A DNA stretch of 47,923 nucleotides from a virus. The position numbers and the translations under genes were made by a program. The notes below the pieces were generated by a model. It had not been told where the DNA came from, searched no databases, and was given only the letters and a program-made list of their open reading frames with translations. The stretch lies in the IMG/VR virus record IMGVR_UViG_3300018080_000255, positions 1 to 47,923 of that record; one strand, given 5' to 3'. Below, one piece after another: positions 31,330 through 39,534 of the stretch (positions are counted from its first letter, which is position 1; each line of letters begins with the position of its first letter).

Positions 31330-32190
31330 TCAATTCACAAGTTTCAACCCTTCCGCAATCTGCCCGTATAAACGGGCCCATTCGGAAAGGGGGACTTTGG
31401 ACAAGTCCGGGATTGAACGGCGGATATTTTCTTCAAGGGCGGAATCAAATTTGACGTCCCATTCCAACGCCCGGGCCCGTCCCTTGGTTTGGTCTTTGTA
31501 AAGGTCAACGAACGATTTCACATTGGCCGCTTTGACACTTGCCCGAAGTTCCGCGGGGGTTTTGTAAACGCCCGCGTTGTATGCGGAAACGGTTGCTTCC
31601 AACGCCCGGGACAACGCTTGGGCTTCTTGCTTGCGGTTTGGGTTGGTGATAAGTTTTTCCGCGTTGGTCTTTGTCCACTTGGCCCAACCTTCGGGTTCCG
31701 GTTGCGGCGGGTCCGGGTCCGGGTTGGGGTCCGGGTCCGGGGGAGGGTCCGGCCCCGGGTCCCCCTTGACCCGGACTTCTTTCAAGTTGTGTTTCCGTCC
31801 TTGGTAGTCAATCAGAACGATTGTCAACGTTGCGGGCTTATGGGATTGAAGCAACGCGGCGGGCGTCCGTCCCATAATGTCCCAAACAACATAGAAGACC
31901 CCTTGCGGTTTGGGGACGCAAAGAAGACCAATGTTGGGCGGGTCCGCGGTCAAGTCTTCAAGCTTGACCCCCTTGATTGTGAACATTGCCAATTGGCCCG
32001 TTGGGACTTCGTCCGGACCGTCAACGGAAATGTCCCCAATGGGACGCGGTATTTTCTGGAAAGAATCTTCCGCCGCGTTCAAGCGGTTGTCTTGGTCAAG
32101 CGGAAGCAAGTGTCCCGCAATCAAAAGGTAAGACGCAATGAACGCAAAGGAAAGACTTACAAGCCCCGCCAAGTGAAGACGCTTCTTCAT
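31330..32190 (-). CDS. Exported or membrane-anchored protein with Pro-Asp linker
   Basis: 286 residues. The N-terminus (RLHLAGLVSLSFAFIASYLLIAG) is a signal anchor. The domain at about 50-145 has beta-type sequence (ISVDGPDEVPTGQLAMFTIKGV; GVFYVVWDIMG), like immunoglobulin-type modules of exported bacterial proteins. Then follows a linker of repeated Pro-Asp (about 147-168) and a helical C-terminal domain. It may stay in the cell envelope and span the periplasm. A spanin-like role is thinkable but lacks direct signs. ATG 32190 has GAAAGGGG upstream. Confidence 0.65.
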   Translation of the reverse strand: MKKRLHLAGLVSLSFAFIASYLLIAGHLLPLDQDNRLNAAEDSFQKIPRPIGDISVDGPDEVPTGQLAMFTIKGVKLEDLTADPPNIGLLCVPKPQGVFYVVWDIMGRTPAALLQSHKPATLTIVLIDYQGRKHNLKEVRVKGDPGPDPPPDPDPNPDPDPPQPEPEGWAKWTKTNAEKLITNPNRKQEAQALSRALEATVSAYNAGVYKTPAELRASVKAANVKSFVDLYKDQTKGRARALEWDVKFDSALEENIRRSIPDLSKVPLSEWARLYGQIAEGLKLVN

Positions 32191-32211
32191 TGGTGTCCCC
32201 TTTCAAGAATG

Positions 32212-32224
32212 GTTGGGTTTATTG
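32212..32224 (+). repeat. TTGGGTTTATT element before exported-protein gene
   Basis: 22 nt before the ATG at 32190 and 12 nt after the stop of the preceding gene. Confidence 0.65.
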
Positions 32225-32236
32225 GAACGCCCGGGG

Positions 32237-32554
32237 TCAAGTGAAAATTGACATAAGGGCTTTGATGAATTCCAAAATCACTTCAAGGATTGCCCGCAAG
32301 TTTTCCGGGTCAATGGAAACGGATTCAACCGCGGCCAACCGCAAAACGGTTGTTGTGATTTCCGCGTCTTTCCGGGCCCCGCGGCGGAACCTTCGGGCAA
32401 CTTGACGGGGCCGCAAGTCCAGTTCTTCCGCCGCGGTATTGACAACGCGTTCCGCCGCGGCCAAACAAAGTTGGGCTTGTTCCATCGTCACGGGTTTTGG
32501 GGACGCGGCCATTGCGGCAACAACTTGGTTCAATGCGTCTTCTGTCTTTGACAT
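32237..32554 (-). CDS. Hypothetical protein with hydrophobic C-terminal helix
   Basis: 105 residues. Mostly helical. A basic patch (LRPRQVARRFRRGARK, about 46-61) precedes acidic strands, and the last 20 residues (LRAILEVILEFIKALMSIFT) are hydrophobic or amphipathic and may contact the membrane. It lies beside DUF1353 and the exported proteins, where lysis genes might be expected, but no known holin pattern is present. ATG preceded by GAAGGGG. Confidence 0.55.
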   Translation of the reverse strand: MSKTEDALNQVVAAMAASPKPVTMEQAQLCLAAAERVVNTAAEELDLRPRQVARRFRRGARKDAEITTTVLRLAAVESVSIDPENLRAILEVILEFIKALMSIFT

Positions 32555-32555
32555 T

Positions 32556-33053
32556 TCATTCCCCTTCTATATCTTCGGGTTGTGGCGGATTGGAACCAAA
32601 AGCGGACCGTCCGCCAAACCGGACCGCGTAAAACATGACAACGCGTTTCCAAAACGGGACCTTCAATTCTTTCATGACATAGCGGAAGATTGCGTCCGCA
32701 AGGAAGCGGTCAACAATCTTTCCGCGGTATAGCCAATCATGAAGGACCGCCGCTTTGTTGTGTCTTCCCCAAGGCGGGAAGATTGACCAAAGGGGAATCC
32801 CAATCCGGCCAACCCAACCCAACCAAGACGGAAGGGCAGTCTTGAACCACTTGGGAACCCAAGTCAAAGGGACACGTTTTGGGACGCTTGCGAAGTCCGT
32901 TAGAAACCCCGCGGGGACCGTGATTGACCAAGGGTCCCCGTTGATTCCAATGTCAACCGTGAAATCTTCTGTCAACTCAAAGACCGTCCGTCCCGTTGAC
33001 GGGTCAATCCCGCGGTCTTTCAAAAGAAGTTCACCAATTGAAATCCGTCCCAT
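32556..33053 (-). CDS. DUF1353-family phage protein
   Basis: 165 residues. PAGFLTDFASVPKRVP and KAAVLHDWLYRGK are the signature segments of the DUF1353 family, whose conserved Asp and His suggest a metal-binding enzyme, though none has a proven activity that I know of. Members are usually found in phage tail or lysis regions, as here. The start (ATG 33053) has GGGGAAG upstream and lies 8 bp after the preceding stop. Confidence 0.85.
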   Translation of the reverse strand: MGRISIGELLLKDRGIDPSTGRTVFELTEDFTVDIGINGDPWSITVPAGFLTDFASVPKRVPLTWVPKWFKTALPSWLGWVGRIGIPLWSIFPPWGRHNKAAVLHDWLYRGKIVDRFLADAIFRYVMKELKVPFWKRVVMFYAVRFGGRSAFGSNPPQPEDIEGE

Positions 33054-33061
33054 GACTTCCC

Positions 33062-33442
33062 CTAGTCTTCTTCGGGTTTGTCCTTCGGTTTCGGGGCGGG
33101 GGCCAACGGGGCTTTTCCGCCCGTCAATTGCTTCACTTGGAAAGCTTCCCCGTCAATGACTTCTTCAACGGTTTCAACTTCCGCCCCTTGCAATAGGGCT
33201 TCCAAGTCAACTTGGTCAACGAAGATTTCTTGGTCTTCGTCCATTTCTTCGGGCGTCCCCAAGCGGATACCTTGTCCGAACGCTTCCGCGTGGGAGTGGT
33301 CCGGACGGGCTTCAATGGCCGCTTTGATTTCACCAACGGAAATCCCAACCTTTTGATTGCGTTCAACAATCATCTTCTTGACGGGACCCTTGGGACGTCT
33401 TGCGGCAAGACGTTGTTTCAACGCTTCAAGTTTGCTTGACAC
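33062..33442 (-). CDS. Hypothetical protein after tail tube gene
   Basis: 126 residues from a GTG start at 33442 with AAAGGGGAAC upstream. The frame is open to 33457, but that would leave no ribosome site. It has a basic N-terminus (KLEALKQRLAARRPKG), a helical acidic middle (EEMDEDQEIFVDQVDLEALLQGAE) and a Pro/Lys-rich tail. Placing next to the tail tube gene suggests a tail-assembly role, but the chaperone-like pair lies elsewhere. No family recognised. Confidence 0.55.
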   Translation of the reverse strand: MSSKLEALKQRLAARRPKGPVKKMIVERNQKVGISVGEIKAAIEARPDHSHAEAFGQGIRLGTPEEMDEDQEIFVDQVDLEALLQGAEVETVEEVIDGEAFQVKQLTGGKAPLAPAPKPKDKPEED

Positions 33443-33472
33443 TTGTTCCCCTTTCAATTTTCAAAAGTGGTT

Positions 33473-33481
33473 GTGTAAACG
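33473..33481 (-). promoter_or_regulatory. GTGTAAACG element before GTG-start gene
   Basis: On the minus strand CGTTTACACAACCACTTTTGAAA, 30 nt upstream of the GTG start. The CACAACCACTT flank is shared with the copies at 18634 and 36453. Confidence 0.5.
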
Positions 33482-33496
33482 GACGGACGCGGGTTG

Positions 33497-33955
33497 CTAG
33501 GTCACGGACCAAGACGGGTCAATTTCCGTCCCCGCGGGTTCTTCCATATAGGCAACCGCCAAGCGGACGTCATGTCCGGACACTTCTTCAAGCGGTTGGT
33601 CCCAAGGGAATTGTTCAATCAACGCGGGAAGAAGAAGACCTTGGTTCCCGGAAACGGCAATGTCCGCGTTGAAGACTCCCCATTGCGTTGGGGTTCCCGC
33701 GAAGAATTCCGCAATCAAGGTTGCGAAGACCGCGGTTCCCAATCCGTGAATCATCCGGAATTCAACGGAAATGGATTGCATAAGGGTTGCCAGATTCTTT
33801 GTGAAATCGTTTGCCCTTCGTTTCAGTTCCGCAAGACCCATTGCAAGGTCCGGGATTGAAACGTCACCGATTTCCGAAACTTCTGTCCAGACCGGGACCG
33901 CAACGGTTCCCGTGTTCTGATACAACTTCATTTTGTGGCCAACGGTTGGCGGCAT
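33497..33955 (-). CDS. Major tail tube protein candidate
   Basis: 152 residues. The opening HKMKLYQNTGTVAVPVWTEVSEIGDVSIPD and the central VEFRMIHGLGTAVFATLIAEFFAGTPTQWGVFNADI are of the kind seen in siphophage tube subunits, which form hexameric rings. The length suits the TP901/lambda-type tube. It has the best ribosome site in the structural block (GGAGG, 9 nt before ATG 33955), consistent with strong expression. It follows a tail-terminator-like gene, as expected. Confidence 0.7.
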   Translation of the reverse strand: MPPTVGHKMKLYQNTGTVAVPVWTEVSEIGDVSIPDLAMGLAELKRRANDFTKNLATLMQSISVEFRMIHGLGTAVFATLIAEFFAGTPTQWGVFNADIAVSGNQGLLLPALIEQFPWDQPLEEVSGHDVRLAVAYMEEPAGTEIDPSWSVT

Positions 33956-33971
33956 TGTCTTTCCTCCAAGT

Positions 33972-33983
33972 CTTGGGTTTATT
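33972..33983 (+). repeat. TTGGGTTTATT element before tail tube gene
   Basis: Includes the TAA stop of the tail-terminator-like gene (33979-33981). Here the next gene uses a separate GGAGG ribosome site. Confidence 0.65.
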
Positions 33984-34455
33984 CAATTGCTACATTGAAA
34001 AAGGAAGTGAAATAGACTTCAAAGAAATTTCCTTCCCGAAGTCCCATGAATGAAAATGGGGTCCCGTTTTCGTCCGTCAAATATTCGGACCGCAACCAAG
34101 ACGCCCAATCAATTTCCGGGTCAACGTCCTTCCGGACCGTGTCCAACAATTGTTCCGTCAAAAGTTTCAACGCGTCAATGGTGTCCGTGTCCGTTGGCAA
34201 GACCGCCCGTTGGTATCCAATTTGGACGGGGATTTCCGTTGTTGCCGTGTTGGTCCGGGACTGCCCGCGTTGTTCATTGGCCCCCATTCCCACAATATAA
34301 AGTTTCCCCGCGGGGGGAAGTTCTTCAATCTTTTCTTTGGGCAAAGCTTCCCGGGCAACAACAAAATCGTTGACCTTATATTCCGCCGCGGCTTTCCGGG
34401 CGTTGATTGCGGCTTCAATCTGTTTTTCGATTGTGACCAACATTGCTTCCGCCAT
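33979..34455 (-). CDS. Tail terminator/completion-like protein
   Basis: 158 residues. ANEQRGQSRTNTATTEIPVQIGYQRAV and LLTEQLLDTVRKDVD fit the group of tail terminator proteins (lambda gpU-like), an alpha/beta fold that caps the tube. The N-terminus is helical. It lies between a decoration protein and the tube gene, the usual place. Start ATG 34455 with AGGGGAC upstream, 10 bp after the preceding stop. Sequence support is modest. Confidence 0.55.
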   Translation of the reverse strand: MAEAMLVTIEKQIEAAINARKAAAEYKVNDFVVAREALPKEKIEELPPAGKLYIVGMGANEQRGQSRTNTATTEIPVQIGYQRAVLPTDTDTIDALKLLTEQLLDTVRKDVDPEIDWASWLRSEYLTDENGTPFSFMGLREGNFFEVYFTSFFNVAIE

Positions 34456-34465
34456 AACGTGTCCC

Positions 34466-35398
34466 CTAGATTGAAACCTTGTTGGTTATTTGGTTTCCGT
34501 CCGTATCAAACAAATAAGCGGTCCCATGAAAGACGCCTTGAACCGCGGGGTTCCATTCCGCTTGGTCAACGTCCGCGTCAAGGGGCAAGACCCAAGACCC
34601 CGGACCAACCTTGACGTTGTCCCCGTCATCGGAATGAATGTCTTCAAACCCGGATAAGTATTGGTATCCGCCATTGGGCGGGGGGTCCCCGTAATATGCG
34701 AAGATTGCCGCGGTTGTGAATGCCCCGCGGTCAACGGAGAAATAAAACGCGGTTGTTGGTCCCACAAAACCGGATTCCGCCAAGTTGTCAACCAACAAGG
34801 GTGAATGATTCAAAGCAAAGGGGACGTCATTGACCTTTGCGGGAAGCGGGGAACCCGGGGCCGCAATGGTTCCGAATGAAGACCCGTTGTCTTGGGCGTC
34901 TTCGGGGGTTGGCCAACCTTCAAGGGCAATTCCCCAAGTATTGGCGGACGTCCCGCTTTGCGTGAATTCCAGTTCTTCCGCAAGGGTGAAGACCCATTCC
35001 CCCGCGGGCTTGGTCAAGGAAACGATTGCGGGAAGCGTTGTTTGGGCAAGCTTCAACAACTTCCCCAAAACAAAGTCATCGTCATCCGCGGCGGGTCTTT
35101 CACAAATAGCAATGGGGGCGTCCCCGGAAGCAACCGCGGAACCGGACGTCAAGTCCCATTCAATGACCGCCCCGTCTTCAAAGGTGACACCGCCCCCCGC
35201 TTCCTTTTTGAACTTATATATTCCTTGAACGTCCGCGGAACCAAGTTCCCCGGGTTCAAGGTCAAAGTTGACAACGCCCCACAACCAACCCGCGTCCGGG
35301 GTCCGGACTTGGACAACCGTTCCCGCGGCAACCGCAAGGGACGGAACCCAATCAATGTTCAATTGACTTCCATATTCAAAGACCGCTTGTTGTGTCAT
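34466..35398 (-). CDS. Extended decoration-like (DUF2190) protein
   Basis: 310 residues. Residues 1-115 match the smaller gene at 36536-36925 almost segment by segment (GVVNFDLEPGELGSADVQGIYKFK; GGGVTFEDGAVIEWDLTSG; ADDDDFVLGKLLKL), the DUF2190 type of capsid decoration or stabilising fold. Residues 116-310 are a second beta-rich part unlike the small one (DNLAESGFVGPTTAFYFSVDRG). It probably binds capsid or connector and carries an outer domain. ATG 35398 overlaps the preceding stop as ATGA. This looks like a duplication followed by fusion. Confidence 0.7.
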   Translation of the reverse strand: MTQQAVFEYGSQLNIDWVPSLAVAAGTVVQVRTPDAGWLWGVVNFDLEPGELGSADVQGIYKFKKEAGGGVTFEDGAVIEWDLTSGSAVASGDAPIAICERPAADDDDFVLGKLLKLAQTTLPAIVSLTKPAGEWVFTLAEELEFTQSGTSANTWGIALEGWPTPEDAQDNGSSFGTIAAPGSPLPAKVNDVPFALNHSPLLVDNLAESGFVGPTTAFYFSVDRGAFTTAAIFAYYGDPPPNGGYQYLSGFEDIHSDDGDNVKVGPGSWVLPLDADVDQAEWNPAVQGVFHGTAYLFDTDGNQITNKVSI

Positions 35399-36438
35399 GA
35401 CAGTCCCCAACGTTGTTCAAGGTATTCAATCAAGGCTTCACGGTCCGTCCCGGCAATGTTTCCATTGTAGAACAAGACTTCCCCAATGTTCGCGTTGCAA
35501 TTGGTGCTTCCGCTTGTTGCCCCGAAGGTCAACGGTCCGGTTGGGTTCCGGTTTCCCGCGTCCCCAACTTCAACGGTTCCGCTTTGGTCAATCTCGGAAA
35601 AGTTATCATTGAACAAGAACCGCAAAATGTTGGGGTCCGTGTTCGCAACAATGGAAGATACAAATTGCGTTGGGGCGTCAATTACCCAATATTCCGTGTC
35701 CGCTTGAACTTGACAGAATATGGTTTGACTATCAATTTGGAACAAGCGGGAAAGATTCCCGGAAACAAAGTTGAAGAATTCAAGAACCGCAAAACAAGTG
35801 TAAGGTTGAACCAATGGTAAAGCGGGGGTTTCCATTTGGTTGCGTTGGTCATGGACACCAAAAGCCAACGCGTTCCGTCCGTTCAACAAACCCATGAACG
35901 GTTGACGGGAACCAAGGGCTTGGGTCAAGTGATAATCATTTCCGGACTTGTCATCCCATTGGGAAACATAACCCCCAACTTCCGTGATTGTGGAAAGGTC
36001 TTGACCGTCAAACCAAGCAACCAACCCGGGAATATCTTCCGGGGTGACAACCGGAATGGGTTCTATCGTCCCCATCAACTCCGTGAAGACACGGATTCTT
36101 TTCCGGGAAGAAGTTGTGTATTTGAAAGGCGGGTCTTCCGCCCCGCGGGAAACCAAGCGGTATTGATTGCCTTGGAAGGTGACATAGTCACCAACAAGGG
36201 GCTTCACTTCTCCGGAACCAAAGTCAACCGCGTCCGCGTCAATTGCAAAGTCTTGGAATTCAACTTGTGTAATTGCAACGCCCGGGATGAATTCCTGCCC
36301 TTCCGCAAGGATAGGGGCAAGGGTGATTGGGTCAATGGTTCCAACACCCGGGCGGACATACGTTCCCGCAACCCCGTTCACTGTCTTATGACGGGGGCCC
36401 AACAAGTCAAGGCGGTCTTGGAAGTTGTATGGGGACAT
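35395..36438 (-). CDS. Connector-like N-terminus fused to LamG-like domain
   Basis: 347 residues. The first 120 (GDYVTFQGNQYRLVSRG, then KRIRVFTELMG) resemble small head-tail stopper proteins. From about 133 a concanavalin/LamG-like domain follows: PGLVAWFDGQDLSTITEVGGYVSQWDDKSG, NGRNALAFG, and the ending IGEVLFYNGNIAGTDREALIEYLEQRW. Such domains bind sugars, so the virion may carry a glycan-binding part at the neck or head. A GTGTAAACG element lies 14 nt before the ATG at 36438, but no clear ribosome site is present. Confidence 0.65.
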   Translation of the reverse strand: MSPYNFQDRLDLLGPRHKTVNGVAGTYVRPGVGTIDPITLAPILAEGQEFIPGVAITQVEFQDFAIDADAVDFGSGEVKPLVGDYVTFQGNQYRLVSRGAEDPPFKYTTSSRKRIRVFTELMGTIEPIPVVTPEDIPGLVAWFDGQDLSTITEVGGYVSQWDDKSGNDYHLTQALGSRQPFMGLLNGRNALAFGVHDQRNQMETPALPLVQPYTCFAVLEFFNFVSGNLSRLFQIDSQTIFCQVQADTEYWVIDAPTQFVSSIVANTDPNILRFLFNDNFSEIDQSGTVEVGDAGNRNPTGPLTFGATSGSTNCNANIGEVLFYNGNIAGTDREALIEYLEQRWGLS

Positions 36439-36452
36439 TTGCGGAAGTGGTT

Positions 36453-36461
36453 GTGTAAACG
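36453..36461 (-). promoter_or_regulatory. GTGTAAACG element before connector-LamG gene
   Basis: Minus strand reads CGTTTACACAACCACTTCCG. The expected TTGAAAGGG ribosome site is missing here, which suggests a leader cut short or another start. Confidence 0.45.
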
Positions 36462-36476
36462 TTCAAGTTTAGAAAG

Positions 36477-36510
36477 AACCCCGGGACCCGGACCAAGGGG
36501 CCCCGGGGTT
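36477..36510 (-). terminator. Hairpin terminator after small decoration gene
   Basis: AACCCCGGG and its complement with a short GC-rich middle, followed on the minus strand by TTCTTTCT. Confidence 0.65.
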
Positions 36511-36535
36511 GACGAAGAAAGGGAAGCTTCTTTGA

Positions 36536-36925
36536 CTAGGTGTTGACGGGTTGGACCGCTTGGAGAAGAAGCCCAATGACAAAGTCATCATCGTCCGCCG
36601 CGTCAACGAGACAGACCGCAACGGGCCAAGCCCCCACGGTTCCGGACGCAACGGCGGTTGCCCCGGCATAGTCCCAATCAATTTCTTCTCCGTTGGTGAA
36701 GGTGACACCGCCCCCGGCTTCCTTCTTGAACTTGTAAATTCCGCGGACGTCCGCGGCCCCAAGTTCATCCGCTTCAAGGGCGGAAGGAATAACCCCGGAC
36801 ATGACGTTGTCAGAACCGTCATCCAAAACCTTGACCACCTTTCCCGCAACGGTTGCCGCGGCGGGCGTATAGTCAATGTTCAATTGGTCCCCTTGATAGA
36901 AGACCGCGTCTTCGTTTTGTGCCAT
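36536..36925 (-). CDS. Capsid decoration protein (DUF2190-like)
   Basis: 129 residues. The features shared with the paralogue at 34466-35398 are QLNIDYTPAAATVAGKVVKV, LGAADVRGIYKFKKEAGGGV and AADDDDFVIGLLLQA. These match the DUF2190 group of small trimeric proteins that stabilise capsids. It follows the capsid gene after a terminator and a repeat element, so it is likely made from its own start. The ATG has GAAAGG upstream. Confidence 0.78.
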   Translation of the reverse strand: MAQNEDAVFYQGDQLNIDYTPAAATVAGKVVKVLDDGSDNVMSGVIPSALEADELGAADVRGIYKFKKEAGGGVTFTNGEEIDWDYAGATAVASGTVGAWPVAVCLVDAADDDDFVIGLLLQAVQPVNT

Positions 36926-36969
36926 TGTTCAAAACCTTTCAAAAGCTTTGTTGACTGTTGTTTGGAAAC

Positions 36970-36982
36970 GTTGGGTTTATTG
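36970..36982 (+). repeat. TTGGGTTTATT element before decoration gene
   Basis: Lies between the capsid terminator and the decoration gene, 44 nt before its ATG. Confidence 0.65.
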
Positions 36983-36992
36983 GAAAAGTAAA

Positions 36993-37041
36993 AAGGGCCC
37001 CGGGTAGTTCCGGCATAGGGAAGACAAGCCCCGGGGCCCTT
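36993..37041 (-). terminator. Strong terminator after capsid gene
   Basis: AAGGGCCCCGGG and its exact complement, 25 nt apart, followed on the minus strand by TTTTTACTTTT. It starts 15 bp beyond the capsid stop. Confidence 0.85.
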
Positions 37042-37056
37042 CTGTCGGGTCCGGGC

Positions 37057-39417
37057 TTATTTGCCCGCGTTCTTGATTGCTCCCATTGGTTCATTTTCGG
37101 CAACGCCCCAATCGTGGTAGGAACGCCATTTCATGCCGAGGGTTTCAAAGTCCGCGTCCGTGCTTTCAATCACGGGGGTTGTGTTCCCGTTCAAGAAGCC
37201 CACAACAAAAGCGGCCAAGACCGCGGGGTTGGCGAACATATACCATTGGTCCCCGTCTTGGCCCGTGAAGGCGGTCTTGTCCATTTTCAAAACCGCCGTG
37301 TTGTTGACAACGGGCGAAACAATCGGGGTGAACTTGTTGACATGGGGATTGCGGGCAATCACCCTTTCCGTTGCGGACGCGTCATCCAACCAAGCAACGT
37401 TGGTTTCTTGGAACAAGTCCCGGGCGTTGACTTCGTCTTGGGTTCCAACCAAGATTCTGTCCGGGGAAACCAAGACGGGTTTGTCATCATGGACTTGGTC
37501 ACGGAAGGCGGTTTGACTTCCCGTCAACCCGTCAATGGTCAAGTCACTTCCGGCCCCCGTCAAAAGGTTGCCGTTGGCAAGGTCAAAGAACCCGGACGTT
37601 TCCGCGTTCAAGACAAGTTCCAAGACCGCAAATTCAATCGCCAACGCGGCCAAGCGGCCAAGGGCGGTTGGAATCTGTTGGAACGCGTCTAAGTCATCGT
37701 TGACCATATCCTTGCGGGTCAACGCAAGAATCATCCCGTAGGTGTCACCTTGGACCGTATACTTTTGGTCCGCGAATTCACCGTGTTTCAGTTCACCGGC
37801 TTTCCCAACTTGTTGGTATCCGCCCGTGACCGTCAACCGATAGGATGAATGGGGTTTGAAGTCCGTCAAGTTGCGTCGGCCCGTGATAAGATTCCAGACC
37901 GTTTCTTGGGCCGAATAGGAAGCAAGAAGGGTCTTGTTCGCAACATTCTCCAGAATGTTGGAAGCGGCCATTGTGGAGAAGCCCCCGGACGCTTTCAATT
38001 CGCGGTCCGCGTGAAGGAACGTCTTGATATAATCATCCGATTTCCGGGACCCGTGATAGGTCTTTCCCGCGGCTTGAATGTTCAAGTCCATGAGATACTG
38101 AAGACCAATGTTCCGGTATTGGCGGGCGTCCGCCGCTTCCAAGACTTCGGGCTTATACCAAGTTTCCAAACCGTATTCGTTGCCGGTTTGGTCTTTGGTC
38201 TTGGCCCGGATTGGAAGGTCCGGGTTGATGGACCGAAGAATTGCCACTTCCAACGCTTCCGCTTGAATGTCCGTGTTTTCCATCCGGACGCCTTTGAAGT
38301 TGGAGGGGGTGGGATAGCTTGCCCGGCGGCAAGCAAGTTCAAGGTCATCCGGGGACGAACCGTTGCGGATTGCGTTCTTCTTGGCGGACGCAAGTTTCAT
38401 TTCTTTCCCGTCCCAAGTGACAACGTCAACGTCATCCTTGAACTTGGCAAAGACAGACTTGATTCCGTCAACGCGGTCTTCTTCGTCCGCTTCCGCTTCC
38501 CGCTTGGCTTGCAAAGCAACGGCGGGGTCAACGGGGTCCGGTTTGGTTGCCGGTTGGTTGTTGTTCGGAAGCGGCGGGGGCGTCTTCTTCCCGGCTTCCA
38601 AAATCTTGTGGGCGTCATAATGGGCCCGAAGCTTTTTCTTTTGGTCTTCGGACAATGCGTCCGGGTCAAGACCCATAGCTTTGACAAATTCTTCAAACAT
38701 CGTCTTAATTCCTCCAATGGAAGTTGTGGAATGGTTGGCGGCAATCTTGGCGGAAGTCCGATTGTCCGCCCCAAGAACCGTGATAGTCAATTCCCGGATA
38801 ATAGACTTTTCGGCAACAATTAACGGGCCCCGCCAAGTCCGCCCGTTGACTTCAACGCTTTCACCTTCTTCAACAATGGAACCTTGAACAATCCCCGCCC
38901 CCAAGGACACTTGAAACGGGAAGCCCCGCTTTGCGTCTTCAACATAGGTTTGGGCGGATTCACTTGAAGAAGAAACAATCCCCGCCGCGGCAACCAAAGG
39001 TCCGTTGCGTTGTTTGCCGTTGACCTTTGCGGAACCGCCCGCGGGGATGATTGCTTGTTCTGTTGTGTGGCCAATACGCAACGTCGTGTCATGGTCTTGA
39101 ACAACGGGCGTTCTTCGTTGGTCAAACTTAGCCCCCGCCAAGTCTACAATGACCGGATAGATGAATCCCCGGACGTCCATTGGGCGTCCCGTATTGGCCG
39201 ATAGATAAAAAGACGGGGTCTTGCCTTCCCCGCCTTCCGGGTCCGCCTTGGCTTCAAAGAAGTCCACTTCCCCGTTGGCTTCAATGTTGAACGCAAAGGG
39301 GTCAAGGGCAAGTTCCGCGGACGGGTCAAGAACGGATTCAATGTCAATCAGTTCCCGGGAAGCTTTCAAGGGAAGTTCCCCAAGCGGACCCAAGTTCAAC
39401 GGTTTGCGGTTCTTCAT
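37057..39417 (-). CDS. Prohead protease fused to major capsid protein
   Basis: 786 residues. The N-terminal 220 hold a maturation protease: VVQDHDTTLRIGHT (H109) and PFQVSLGA (S171), the His and Ser of the HK97-type (S78/U35-like) enzymes. A charged, Pro-rich segment (about 235-330) should act as internal scaffold. The remaining 400 residues are the HK97-fold capsid subunit, with RNIGLQYLMDLNIQAAGKTYH, AFAVLEL-type helices and a C-terminal FETLGMKWRSYHDWG. Protease-scaffold-capsid in one chain is known but not common. The start (ATG 39417) has GAAGGGG and a TTTACAC element 23 nt upstream. Confidence 0.85.
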   Translation of the reverse strand: MKNRKPLNLGPLGELPLKASRELIDIESVLDPSAELALDPFAFNIEANGEVDFFEAKADPEGGEGKTPSFYLSANTGRPMDVRGFIYPVIVDLAGAKFDQRRTPVVQDHDTTLRIGHTTEQAIIPAGGSAKVNGKQRNGPLVAAAGIVSSSSESAQTYVEDAKRGFPFQVSLGAGIVQGSIVEEGESVEVNGRTWRGPLIVAEKSIIRELTITVLGADNRTSAKIAANHSTTSIGGIKTMFEEFVKAMGLDPDALSEDQKKKLRAHYDAHKILEAGKKTPPPLPNNNQPATKPDPVDPAVALQAKREAEADEEDRVDGIKSVFAKFKDDVDVVTWDGKEMKLASAKKNAIRNGSSPDDLELACRRASYPTPSNFKGVRMENTDIQAEALEVAILRSINPDLPIRAKTKDQTGNEYGLETWYKPEVLEAADARQYRNIGLQYLMDLNIQAAGKTYHGSRKSDDYIKTFLHADRELKASGGFSTMAASNILENVANKTLLASYSAQETVWNLITGRRNLTDFKPHSSYRLTVTGGYQQVGKAGELKHGEFADQKYTVQGDTYGMILALTRKDMVNDDLDAFQQIPTALGRLAALAIEFAVLELVLNAETSGFFDLANGNLLTGAGSDLTIDGLTGSQTAFRDQVHDDKPVLVSPDRILVGTQDEVNARDLFQETNVAWLDDASATERVIARNPHVNKFTPIVSPVVNNTAVLKMDKTAFTGQDGDQWYMFANPAVLAAFVVGFLNGNTTPVIESTDADFETLGMKWRSYHDWGVAENEPMGAIKNAGK

Positions 39418-39440
39418 GTTCGGACCCCTTCAATTTCAAC

Positions 39441-39448
39441 GTGTAAAC
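39441..39448 (-). promoter_or_regulatory. GTGTAAAC element before capsid gene
   Basis: On the minus strand GTTGTTTACACGTTGAAATTGAAGGGG, 23 nt from the capsid ATG. Confidence 0.5.
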
Positions 39449-39507
39449 AACAAGTTTGAATCAACCTTCATTGTCCCCTTTTCTGGGAAAGGGTTCAAGG
39501 TTTCCCG

Positions 39508-39530
39508 CTTGCTAGCCCCTATAAAATCCC
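39508..39530 (-). promoter_or_regulatory. 22-bp repeat GATTTTATAGGGGCTAGC, copy 1
   Basis: Minus-strand GGATTTTATAGGGGCTAGCA(AG). It lies just behind the portal stop and about 90 bp before the capsid start, in one of the few longer gaps of the late region, and ends in the palindrome GCTAGC. A late promoter or RNA processing site is likely. Confidence 0.55.
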
Positions 39531-39534
39531 GGAC

